Assembly: GCA_021234155.1 (NCBI GenBank)
Contig: JAJEKV010000231.1
Location: forward strand, 126,001-190,000
Source: Isoetes taiwanensis
Taxonomy: Eukaryota > Streptophyta > Lycopodiopsida > Isoetales > Isoetaceae
Direction of reading: 5' to 3'
DNA length: 64,000 bases
Below the pieces are notes generated by a model. The model ran no database searches, was not told where the DNA came from, and worked only from the letters and a program-made list of their open reading frames with translations. Position numbers and translations under genes: made by a program. Numbering within the stretch: the first letter of the stretch is position 1; the number at the start of each line of letters is the position of its first letter. Of the stretch, positions 44,168-54,172 are shown one piece after another.

Positions 44168-44981
44168 CTGGTACTTTGACCTTACCTTTACTCCATGTCA
44201 GAACAGAAAATGTTTTGATAGAACCATGCATGGACTCGTGCACTTAGCACATCTCAGATCTTTTATGTCTATCAGGTTCAAAGCCAAAAAAGAGCTCATG
44301 CCTTACCTAAATGGAAGTGAATTTTACAAAAAAGAATTGTGAGCCCATCCGAAAACATAGCAATAATTTGTATCCAACTTTCTGATGCTGTATCCTTGTC
44401 CTCAGTGCTCCATTTTTTCTCCATAAGTACATTTCGGAAATGGAATAATGCATCTAAATCACATCGTGCTATTACGGTCTACCATCACACTTGTTACGGC
44501 AGGGCAAAATAGGACAAAGGGTTAACCCTTTCATGCACTGGTCGTATTTGAGGACCCTAAGATGAACACCTTCTTTCTACCAGTCCACCTCAAACATGTA
44601 AAAAATAAAAGACGGAAAAATGATATATTTATGCATCGAAAGAATTTATCAGTAGAGCCCAAGTGAAATTTAAAATAAGAGCAGAGTAATGGCATAGGTG
44701 CAGCAAGCATTCAAGAAACTTTTGGAAATTAAATAGCAATTGTGAGAAGGAGATGCAGACCATGGCATTATTTAAGATACAAAATGCATATCGAATGTAT
44801 TAAATTGAATTTATTCAAAGAGGTGAGCATTTTCCTTACAGGTTTCTAGATTTATATAGAAGCCATTGTTTCAAAGCTCTAAGATGCTGATGCTACTCAC
44901 AGATAACACCTGCATTGCTAGGAAAGTTAGAATCCAAACAGGATCCATGTGTCATATTCTGTTGCGAATTGGTGAAAATAC

Positions 44982-45049
44982 CTCTAGCTCGTTGCACTTC
45001 ACATCCACATTAGACTTGCTTATCTTCACGGCAGCAAGCTCCTTTTTTT
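44982..45049 (-). pseudogene. Possible relic exon of a HYPK-like (UBA-domain) gene
   Basis: Between a good acceptor (tgcttttag) and donor (gag|gtattt) the minus strand encodes KKELAAVKISKSNVDVKCNE followed by LE. This resembles the start of the UBA region of HYPK, the ribosome-associated N-acetyltransferase chaperone subunit (typical pattern KELAAVKI...DV...NELE). The following LDKKVAERTLREHKGD-type exon was not found nearby. Other exon-like pieces lie at 45130-45180 and 45336-45480, but their phases do not join well. It could also be chance. Confidence 0.3.
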
Positions 45050-45556
45050 CTAAAAGCAGAAACATAACAATATTATCCAAAGCAGAGAATATGACAAAAA
45101 TACTGATTTGAACTTATGGAAAGCTCCAAATCTTACCTTCCAAGACCGGCTCCAAGAAGAACTAGAGTCTATATTCGAAGGTTCAACTAAGAAAAAACAA
45201 AAAACTTAAAACAATAAAACTCCTCGACGAAACCTGCCAAGGTCGGTTTCAGAAGCTTCGAATCCTGGAAAATAAAATATTATCACTGGCTCAGCATGAT
45301 ACAACCCACCTGAATCGTCCAATGCTGTGTTTTACCTGGTGCTTGCAGATGGCCAAAGAAGATGGTGTCTGCTGAGATTTCCAAGATCCCACCCAGTTGA
45401 GGCACCAAAACGAGAATCGTATGAGCTGAGGCGAGTGAGAAAAATCATAAGCATCGAATTCAACAATTGAATGCTGGCGCTCGAGTTCAAACTCGTAGCA
45501 TTTAATTGCGGCAACTCAATACCACAAGGGAGAACTTGGATCCCGTAGGGGGACCG

Positions 45557-45592
45557 CAAGATGGAAAGGAACGCCGCATCCGACGTTACATG
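45557..45592. repeat. Small hairpin upstream of the Gypsy element
   Basis: ggaacgccgcat pairs with atgcggcgttcc around an 8-10 bp loop. The function is unknown. Confidence 0.6.
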
Positions 45593-45666
45593 CGGCGTTC
45601 CAGGCCCAATAACCGAAGCCCTCTCAAAAAAAAAGAAAAACAAAGATGGGCAATTGAGCTGGAAGG

Positions 45667-46186
45667 TGTGACGACCATACGGATATTCGTATCATACGAT
45701 CATTATACTCGTATGTACAAAAGATGGTCGTCACACAGATGCAAAAGGGTAGTTGCACAAGACAGGGTTTGAACTCGCAACCTTCCAGTTGCGAGTCATA
45801 CACTCTTGCCAAGTGCACTACCAATATTTGTTGAAGACATTCCTTCACGTCTTCCTCATATGTGGGACTATCTCCAGAAGGTTCTAGAATGTTCTAGAAC
45901 CTAAATGCATGCGCGACACTTAGCGCGATCTCACCCATTGGAGTGGCGCGATCCTGACCGTTGGTTCAGATATATAAGGAGGCATCTCTTTCTTGTCAAA
46001 CCATTCCGGTTCAACGCCAGTCTTGAGCCTTCTAGGCATCTGTCTTGTATTCCTGCTTGCCTTCGGGCTATTGTATTATTGATTCCTGTTCATATATCAG
46101 ATTCTTTGCCGATCTTGGCGTATTTCTTCCGTATTTCTTGCGTATTTTCCACGTATTTTCCTTGTTTTTCGAGTAGGTTCATGACA
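45667..46186 (+). repeat. Gypsy 5' LTR
   Basis: Starts TGTGACGACC and ends ATGACA. Bases 45667-45678 (tgtgacgaccat) pair with 45724-45735, making a hairpin at the LTR start. A TATA-like atatataagg lies near 45970. It is highly similar to 51625-52131; the 3' copy lacks a 12-bp cgtatttcttc repeat unit and has scattered substitutions. Confidence 0.9.
45748..45822 (-). other. tRNA-like sequence inside the LTR, antisense
   Basis: On the minus strand the 75 nt begin ggtagtgcacttgg (A-box-like) and hold ggttgcgagttcaaacc (B-box-like, T-arm-like). The ends ggtagt and actacc can pair as an acceptor stem. A diverged copy lies in the 3' LTR (about 51715-51782). It looks like a tRNA-derived segment within the LTR; no intact tRNA gene is claimed. 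Confidence 0.5.
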
Positions 46187-46235
46187 GTTTGAACTGGAAT
46201 CCCTTACCGGTTCTTGCCTGCTCTGATCCTAAGCA

Positions 46236-46642
46236 TTGTTTTGCTCGTATTTGGTGATTTTATATCTACGGAGGAGGTTCCGACTTTATTACAAAGAGGT
46301 CCAAAGAAGGCTTGTTCAAGTATGCCAGCAGTTGCAGTTGGACAATAAAGAGCTTAAGGAACGTATTGCTTCACATGAATCTGCTTCTAGCTCGGGATTG
46401 AGGCTATCAGAGCCTAAGATTAGCCTGCCAGAGAAGTTTGACGGCACTCGGTCCAAGCTCCGTGGTTTTTTGAATCAGATCAGGCTTGTGATTCAGCTCC
46501 ATCCTCATAGATATCCCACAGCTCAAGAACAAGTGGGGCTGATTGGTTCTCTTCTCACAGGGCCAGCTCTAAGTTGGTTTGCTCCTTTATTGGAGAAAGG
46601 AGCCCCAGAGTTGCAAGATTTTGCTGCTTTCACTGCAGAACC
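46236..46642 (+). pseudogene. Gypsy gag, N-terminal part
   Basis: The open frame carries a coiled coil (LQLDNKELKERIA) and the retrotransposon gag motif PEKFDGTRSKLRGFLNQI through LTGPALSWFAPLLE. The frame breaks at the MITE insertion at 46643. Gag continues at 47197 with EACFGDTDRQ. Confidence 0.8.
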
Positions 46643-47196
46643 ATTAGAGGAAATTTGAGATCTCATTTCATCCCCATAAGAATCCTCCAATGGAATGGCT
46701 ACCCTCTATTAACTGCAATTAATGCAGCACCAACAACTTCATTGCTGTTGTTTTTCCCCCATAACTTTTGATCCACTTGTCAAAATGTTGCGACATTTAT
46801 TGCATTAGATGCGGAATGAAAAGAACTTTCCAATGATATATGGTTATGATGTATTTCAATATGGTCATATGCGTTAACCTTAAAAAAATATGTTTTTTTG
46901 CTTATTTCTTATATATTTATATCATAAAAAGATGTATGAATGGCTTATCATTAGATAGATCTTGTGAAGACGAACCCATTGCTACAAAAAGTTTTTGAAT
47001 CGGAGTTCTGGAGCAAAAGTTATAATGAAAAAATGATACTACAGAAGTTAGTTGCAGCTGCATTAATTACAGGCTGCCACATAATACTGGAATGAGATAT
47101 ACTGGAGCTCTTCTCTTATTGGACAGTTTAAAAAGCTGACATGGCATTTTAAGCATCCCTTAATGGGACAAAATATGATCTCATTTTTCCTCTAAT
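46643..47196. mobile_element. 554-bp MITE-like insertion in gag
   Basis: The ends attagaggaaatttgagatc and gatctcatttttcctctaat are inverted repeats of about 20 bp with two or three mismatches. The insert is AT-rich, non-coding and splits the gag domain exactly between FTAE and the EACFGD block. A clear target duplication is not visible. Confidence 0.7.
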
Positions 47197-48330
47197 GTCG
47201 AAGCATGCTTTGGAGACACCGATCGTCAGCGCACAGCAGTCACAAAACTTTGCAACTTAAGGCAAGGCTCTCGCCTAACTTCAGTATATGCATCAGAATT
47301 TCATCAAATTGCAGTAGATACTGCCTGGGATGATATTGCACTTCGAGATTGTTTCCGGAGGGGGTTACGAGAGGATGTCAAAGATATGTTGTTGTCTATG
47401 GAGGATCCCCAGAGTTTGGAAGAAGCCATCAGATTTGCAGTTCGATGTGATAATCGGCTCTTCGAACGTAGGCAAGAGAGACGTAGTCAAGTCTTTCCAA
47501 TTACACAAGCGCCTGTAGCTACACCTTTCCGGGCCTCATCCTAGGAGAATCTAGCGTGATCCGGACTCGAGCCTATGCAGATTGATCGGGCAGTTCGAGG
47601 TCGAGGACCCTTATCTGCCGCCGAGAAGCAGCGTCGGAGAGAGGCTAATCTTTGCCTCTACTGTGGAGGAGCTGGTCATATCGCCGTGGATGCCCCGTGA
47701 AGCGCCTAAATCGGGCCGGAAAACTTCGGGGGGCCGGTCCAGTAGTAGGAGTCTCTCGTCACCGCCGCTTTTCTCGACTCCTCCCACATTTCGACATGTT
47801 TATTCCATCGGATAAGGTCAAGAAGGCATTCTTCATCCCTATATCATTGAAATCGGTTGGGAAATTACAAGTGTTGGCGCAAGTTGATTGTGGTGCAAAT
47901 GCTTGCTTTATGGATAGTGTGTTCGCCAAAGAAGCACGCCCATCCCTAGGAGCAAGGTTGAGCATCCCGCCTCTGAAGTGATTGATGGGCCGGAGATCTC
48001 CTGCGGGTGCGATCCGCAGAATGTACTGCGCCTCTTCAGGTTTTGTTCGAGGGAGTTTCTTGTAGTATTTCCTTCAATCTCATTGCTAGCCCTCATGCGC
48101 CAATAGTTTTGGGTCTGCCTGCTCGAAGCTACATAACCCGCGAAATTGATTGGCGATTAGAGCATTTCGATTTCTTTGGTTCTAGCTCTAGTTCCAGTTC
48201 ATCTGCAGATCAGGTCTCTACACCAACGTCGACTTCGATCCGTGCAGTATCATGGGCCCCTGACTCCGTCCTTGCTGTTCCATGTTCTGATCCGCCTCTT
48301 GCCTCTGCTCCGGTTCATGCCCCGTGATTC
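47197..48330 (+). pseudogene. Gypsy gag C-terminus, zinc knuckle and protease
   Basis: After the MITE, gag resumes with FGDTDRQRTAVTKLCNL and FRRGLREDVKDMLLSM. It ends in a degraded zinc knuckle (NLCLYCGGAGHIA, about 47650-47690). The protease block 47800-47960 has VDCGANACFMD, where the usual active site is DSGA. A Ser/Pro-rich linker with pronounced ctccggtt/gctccag simple-sequence character follows (48176-48480). Frames change several times. Confidence 0.75.
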
Positions 48331-48699
48331 CGATCATGTTCTTGATGATGTCCCGGCTCCAGCTCTAGTTCTGCTCTTGCTCCGGTTCCAGCCGCTCTGC
48401 TCCGGTTCTTGCTCCGTCCCCCCGTTCCCTGCTCCGGTTCTGTTCCGGTTGCTCCTGCTCATGTTCATGTTCCCGCTCATGCTTTTGTGGAGGTTTCTTC
48501 ATGCCCTCGATTTCATTATCTCGAAGATTTCTCTTAGCGAAGTTTGATAAATCTAGAAGGCAAGATCCAAGTTCGGTGTTTGCAATCGGGTTCACCCATC
48601 AGCTAGCTTCGGCATCGGCGGACGTCCGCTCCAATGTTCCTGAGATAAATATGGCGACTTCTCGATGTTTTGACAAAGTCAATGCCGGCCAAACTCCCG

Positions 48700-49780
48700 A
48701 GCATCGTCCATAACGATTGTCCTATTGATTTGCAGCCGGGGACCACGCCGCCATATGGTCTGATATATGGTCTATCTCGGCCGAAGTTGAAGGTTTTGGC
48801 GGGATTATATTGAAGAGAATTTAGCCACCGGCTTCATTCGACATTCTCGATCCCTATTTGAGGCGCCTATCTTCTTTCGCCAAAAAAGAAGGATGGTTCG
48901 CTACGCCCTGGTCGTTGATTATCATGGCCTCAATAAAATCACGATTGCCAAATCCAGATCCGCTTCCTCCTCGATCCCGAGAGTTGTTGGAACGACTCCA
49001 AGGTGCGCACTATTTTACGTAAGATTGATCTTTGGGGTGCCTACAATCTTATTCGGATCCGGGAGGGTGATGAGTGGAAAATGACTTTTCGTTTTCGGTA
49101 TGGCCATTTTGAGTACACAGCTATGCCATTTGGACTTACCAATTACCCGTGATATTCCAAAGATATGGCCAATGATGTTTTTCGAGAGTTCTTAGACACT
49201 TTTGTTATCATCTATCCGGATGATATTCTTGTTTATTCTAAGACTCTCTACGAACATGAGAGGCATGTTTGACAAGTCCTTGAAGCTTCGCGGGAGCATG
49301 GGTTATATGCCAAACTTGAGAAGTGTCGGTTCGAAAGGTGATAATGTGGAGTTCCTTGGCTATCGCATCACTCCACATGGAGTCTCTATGGACCCCGAAA
49401 AAGGTTAGCATGTTTGCGGGAGTGGCAAACACCTTCATCCGTTCGCGATGTTGGTGTTTCCTCGGGTTTGCCAATTTCTATCGGCGTTTCATCCGGGATT
49501 ATTCAGAGATTACTCTTCCTTTGACACACCTCACGGTCAAGGATGTGCCATTTGAATGGACTGTGGAAGCGGAATCGCTTTTGTTACCCCTCAAGCATGC
49601 TTTCACCGGCGCCAGGTTCTTGCTCATGCAGATCCTTTGCGCCCATATGTTGTCGAAGCGGATGCTTCGATTTTGCGCTTTGGTGGGATCCTCGCCTCGT
49701 GGGGGGATGACCATGAATTGCATCCAATCGCCTATCACTCTCTTTAAAGTTTCAGGCTGCTGAAATCAACTATCCCATTT
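48700..49780 (+). pseudogene. Gypsy reverse transcriptase, heavily frameshifted
   Basis: Pieces in all three plus frames match Ty3/Gypsy RT: PPYGLIYGLS near 48750, [11 protein letters not shown]-like near 49020-49050, AMPFGLTN-like near 49123, an [10 protein letters not shown] box near 49214-49243 (Asp pair kept), then [16 protein letters not shown] (49460-49507). At least six frameshifts separate them. Confidence 0.8.
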
Positions 49781-51630
49781 ATGACAAGGAGTTGTTGGCG
49801 ATAGTGGATTCTTTTGAGGAGTGGAGACGTTTCCTGGAGGGATCTCCTTATAAAGTCACAGTCTACACAGATCACCGAAATCTCGAATATTTTCAGTCTG
49901 CTCGAGTGCTCAACCGTCGCCAGGCCCGGTGGCATACTCAAGTATTATCCCGGATTGATTTCGTGATCAAGTACCGTCCTGGAGCCCTCCAAGGAAAGCC
50001 TGATGCCTTGTCTCGACGCTCCTATCTTGAGCCCAAACTAGGTGATCCTGCATATGATCAGCAATCACAGGTTATTTTAGGGCCTGATCGGTTCCAGCTT
50101 ATGGCTCTCACTTTGTTCGAGAGGCCTCATGATACAGCCTTGTTGGAGTCTGTTCGAGCCTCTCTGCCCTCCGATCCATTGGCTCAAGATGTATTCTCAC
50201 ACATTGGCGCTGCATCATCTTCTCAGCAGATGGGATCAGACTATGATCGTTTTGAGGTGCGCGATGGACTTCTGCTCCATGATGGGCTTCTATATGTGCC
50301 AGATGGTGCTCCGAGGCTTCAGGTTCTTCAGGCTTGCCATGATTCACCTATGGCCGGACACTTTGGAGTAGCCAAGACTCTTGAACTTATTAGTCGAGAG
50401 TATTGGTGGCCAGGTCTTCGTCGCTCTGTCGAAGCTTTTATTCGATCCTGTGACATCTGCTGTCGAGCCAAGGTTCCAAGGCATCTTTGTCATGGCCTGC
50501 TTCAGCCTTTACCAGTTCCAGCCGGTCCTTGGAAGAGTATTTCAGTGGATTTTATTGTCGAGCTTCCATCCTCACAGGGCCATGATGCCATCCTTGTTGT
50601 TGTTGACCGTTTTTCCAAGATGGCACATTTCATTCCTTGCAGCACTTCTATCTCTAGTGAAGCCACAGCGGTTCTCTTGCTTCGAGAGGTGGTTCGACTC
50701 CATGGCTTACCAGATAACATTGTCAGTGACCGCGGCCCTCAATTTGTTGCCAGTTTTTGGAAGCGTCTATTGCAACTCTTGCATGTGGAACGTTCGCTCT
50801 CTTCCGGACATCACCCAGAGACCAATGGACAGGTGGAGCGCACTAATCAAACCCTTGAGCAGTATTTGCGATGCTTCATCAATTATCAGCAGGATGACTG
50901 GGTTGATTGGCTACCATTGGCAGAATTTGCTTATAATAATTCTGTCCATGCCTCCACAGGCCAGACTCCGTTCTTTATTAATTTCGGCATGCATCCCCGG
51001 TGGTCTTTGATTGCTCCTGTGCCGAGGACAGGCTCGAGAAGCTCCGCATGCTCCAGGATGATCTTCAGCACCATCTTCTCCAGGCCCAAGCACGTTATCG
51101 TTATCATGCAGATCAGCATCGTCAGAACGCTCCTCATTTTGCAGTTGGTGATCTTGTTTGGCTCTTGCGTCGGGATTTGCCGACAGCTCGCCCTTGTAAC
51201 AAGCTCGACTACCGGCGCTTGGGTCCCTATCGGATCATTGACCGAGTTGGTGATGCTGCTTTTCGTCTGGAACTTCCGCCATCAGTTCGGCTTCACCCAG
51301 TGTTCCATGTGCCTTTGTTAGAACCCTATATGGCTTAATCCATTTCGGATCGAAAGTACCTCCACCTCCACCACCAGCCGAGATTGATGATCATGAGGAG
51401 TTCGAGGTTCGAGAGATTCTGGACTCCAAGTTTCTCCGTCGACGATTGTATTACTTTGTTGATTGGGAAGGTTACTCGCCAAGTGATAGAACACAGGAGC
51501 CTCGCCGAGAATCGACTAATGCGCCGACAAAATTTGGAGTTTCACCACCGTTACCCGAACAAGCCAAGTTTGAATACTCCGGCCCCAGCTTCGAGGACTC
51601 GTCGCCGTCGTAGGAGGGGGATGGTGTGAC
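49780..51630 (+). pseudogene. Gypsy RNase H, integrase and chromodomain
   Basis: The frame 49792-51000 holds RNase H (VTVYTDHRNLEYF, GKPDALSRR), the integrase HHCC zinc region (HDSPMAGHFG...CDICCRAK), and the catalytic core with VDFIVELP, SDRGPQF and HHPETNGQVERTN, so all three DDE residues are kept. One frameshift near 51000 leads to GDLVWLLRRDLP (51000-51338). Another leads to a C-terminal chromodomain, [10 protein letters not shown]...[10 protein letters not shown] (51397-51490). The chromodomain marks a chromovirus, whose integrase is guided to histone-marked chromatin. Confidence 0.9.
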
Positions 51631-52131
51631 GACCATACGGATATTCGTATCATACGATCATTATACTCGTATGTACAAAAGATGGTCACCACAGATGTAA
51701 AAGGGTAGTTGCACAAGATGCGAGTTTGAACTCAGAACCTTCCGATTGAAGTCATACACTCTTACCAAGTGCACTACCAATATTTGTTGAAGACATTCCT
51801 TCACGTCTTCCTCATATGTGGGACTATCTCCAAAAGGTTCTAGAATGTTCTAGAACCTAAATGCATGCGCGACACTTAGCGCGATCTCACCCATTGGAGT
51901 GGCGCGATCATGACCGTTGGTTTAGATATATAAGGAGGCATCTCTTTCTTGTCAAACCATTCCGGTTCAACGCTAGTCTTGAGCCTTCTAGGCATCTGTC
52001 TTGTATTCCTGCTTGCCTTCGGGCTATTGTATTATTGATTCCTGTTCATATATCAGATTCTTTGCCGATCTTGGCGTATTTCTTGCGTATTTTCCACGTA
52101 TTTTCCTTGTTTTTTGAGTAGGTTCATGACA
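51625..52131 (+). repeat. Gypsy 3' LTR
   Basis: Starts TGTGACGACC after the polypurine tract and ends ATGACA. It is nearly identical to the 5' LTR; differences include ggtcgtcaca to ggtcaccaca, which breaks the terminal hairpin here. Confidence 0.9.
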
Positions 52132-52136
52132 GAAGA

Positions 52137-52560
52137 GGTGCAAGTTGTGCATATATTGGAATTGTTTTTAAGGGCTATTTGCCACCAAAGGTTTCTACAT
52201 TGTTATGGCAGCTACTTCATAGAGCGATAGGAATTGACATATTGATAAGCAAGATATTTCACCTAATTGTCCTCTGTGTGGCCATGCTGAGGAAACAATT
52301 GAGCATTGCTTTATTCATTACAATGATGTTTGCCCAACATGGAATAGGTTAAAGGAGGTGTCGGAAGCATCGATCTCTAAAAAGGAATTGTTGTTAGGTT
52401 TGTATCCCGCTTCATGGCCGTCAGAAGAAAGAAGATAGCAATGCGTCTGTGTGGGAGACCCAAGCCCACAAAAACTTTTTATCTCAATTGTAGCAGCTAG
52501 AATGAAAGGCCAAGTGATTATCCTTACATAAGCATAAGCATGTGGGCTATGTAAGTGAAT
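52137..52560 (+). pseudogene. LINE zf-RVT fragment
   Basis: The plus strand encodes ISPNCPLCGHAEETIEHCF (52255-52315), the Cys/His zinc region at the C-terminus of L1-type RT proteins. No RT core lies upstream because the Gypsy element ends at 52131. The Gypsy element may have inserted into this LINE. Confidence 0.65.
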
Positions 52561-52972
52561 GATATCGCTCAGCTTACACATGTAACTTTTATTCTTCCTG
52601 AAATATATTTTGATCCTTCAACAACCACCACAAAAAAAAGGAAAAAACACCGGATACAAGTGGCTTTTTTTTGTGTCACCGCGAAGTCAAAAAGTTTTTA
52701 TTTTGGCTCAATGCAAGGTATCATGATCTGTGAAGAAACTTTGTGTGTCAACAGGGTTGATGCAGAGAATCACTTATTTTGCATGTTTGGGCCAATAAAG
52801 CAGGTGGAAGGATAGAGAGACCTGCACAAGTGCTCCATAAATTCACTTCTATGTTGTTAAATACAGATGCTTCAATGGTCATCACATCTTATGTCATGTG
52901 GTTGTCCTGCTGAATTGCTGTAGACTGATCAAGTGCGTAATGAGGAGGTATATGCAAGAGAACAATGACTTC

Positions 52973-53730
52973 TTATGCAGGAACAGAGTCATCAACACCC
53001 AAATGTAAAGTATGGAGATGGAAGCCAGATTTCTCAATAGCTTCAACCATTTCTGAGGCCACACTTGTTGCTTGTATGGTGGTCCTTTTCACAGCCTACA
53101 AAAACACAGCGCAATATTTAATGAACCAATTAATGTTACTCTTAAGAGCTTATAAAACACAAAGTTAAACTAATCAAAGGAGTTATTTTTCATACAAGAT
53201 AACATATAATCTTACCGAGATTGTTGTCATGGCCTCATTTGAAGCTACTTCAACATTCTCTACACCTTCTAAATCCTGCAAAAAAGAGGTAAAATGCAGT
53301 TCTCTAGATACTAACAAAAATAAACACGCTTAAAGGCTTGAGAATTACCTTCAATGCCTTTGTCACATCGGGAATGCTTGCATCTGGAACTGTACCTTCT
53401 GCCTAGATACAAAGACCTAATTTAGATAACATAAAGAGGATCATTGAACTTAAGATATCTATGCAATCAGAGATGAACCCCTACCTTGAAAAGCATGAGC
53501 ATGCTTTCGTTAGGATCATATGAAACGGCATCGGATGTCTCAGGCTCTACTTCAGCCACGGCCCTAGTTATGCATGTTGTGCCCTGCTTTTCCATATGAT
53601 TTCGTACCAATGTATAATGCAATTGCTTGTTAAGAAGCAACGCCTTCTTGTCTGTTTGCAGGCCGCCGCTTCCTAATTTGAAGCTGCAACAGGGAAGAAA
53701 GCTTGCCCCTGTTAATATTGTTGCCGCCAT
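52973..53730 (-). CDS. Plastid-targeted small protein with heavy-metal-associated-like fold
   Basis: Four exons with GT-AG introns in consistent phase, read right to left: 53730-53485, 53402-53349, 53275-53216 and 53095-52973, giving 160 residues. The first about 60 residues are Ser/Thr/Leu-rich with few acids, like a chloroplast transit peptide. The rest reads ESMLMLFKAEGTV, VTKALKDLEGVENVEV, then ATSVASEMVEAIEKSGFHL, the beta-alpha-beta-beta-alpha-beta pattern of HMA domains. The metal-binding CxxC is absent (EGTVPDAS in its place), so it probably does not bind copper in the usual way. A resembling family of plant proteins annotated as HMA-like exists, but I cannot name the orthologue. The start at 53730 is the first ATG in frame. 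The gene is intact; two small foldback elements lie just upstream. Confidence 0.75.
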
Positions 53731-53854
53731 AGCCAAAGCTTCGAGATAAGCCTTTCCCTACGTTCGCAAATTTCAAAGGTTCTATTTACAGAAACTCACC
53801 TTAAATTTTATATTAAATTTTTACGCCATTTAGTCATTTTTCGGTTGTATAAGA

Positions 53855-53935
53855 GAAAGCCCCTCCGGGCTTGATTCCGGAGGGGAAAGCTGGCCGACGC
53901 GCGGACCCTCCAGAATCAAGCCCGGAGGGGCTTTC
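53855..53935. repeat. 81-bp GC-rich foldback upstream of the plastid-protein gene
   Basis: A perfect 23-bp inverted repeat (gaaagcccctccgggcttga... and its complement) encloses a 35-bp loop that can extend the stem. It lies about 125 bp upstream of the ATG of the minus-strand gene. Confidence 0.8.
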
Positions 53936-53940
53936 ACCTA

Positions 53941-54172
53941 ACGTAAAAAGCGCCTGGGCTATTTTCAGCGGTTGATGCAATTGATTTGAAGAGCTGCGAT
54001 TTGAATAGAGATCGGAATGTCGAGTAAAAGAAGCCGAATCCGGAATTGCATGTAAAAAAATTCGGAACGAAGAGTAAAGCTTGGATGCTCGACTTTCTTG
54101 GATTGAAACTGCGCCACCTGTCATGATCTGATTAAAAGCCTGGGCTGAAAATAGCCCAGGTGGTTTTTACGT
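53941..54172. mobile_element. 232-bp MITE-like element
   Basis: The ends acgtaaaaagcgcctgggct and agcccaggtggtttttacgt are inverted repeats extending about 29 bp with three mismatches. The interior is non-coding. No clear flanking duplication is seen. Confidence 0.7.

Larger units (their letters stand above)
45667..52131 (+). mobile_element. Ty3/Gypsy chromovirus-type LTR retrotransposon, full length
   Basis: Two LTRs (45667-46186 and 51625-52131) bound gag, protease, RT, RNase H, integrase and a chromodomain. The flanks are GAAGG (45662-45666) and GAAGA (52132-52136), a 5-bp duplication with one mismatch. A polypurine tract (aggagggggatgg, 51612-51624) precedes the 3' LTR. The primer-binding site after the 5' LTR (gtttgaactggaat) does not match a tRNA end that I know. 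Coding is broken by many frameshifts before 49790 and is good after it. Confidence 0.9.

Noticed and set aside
45557-45592. Bacterial-style terminator
   Set aside because: The hairpin has no role of that kind in plant nuclear DNA and no gene ends there.
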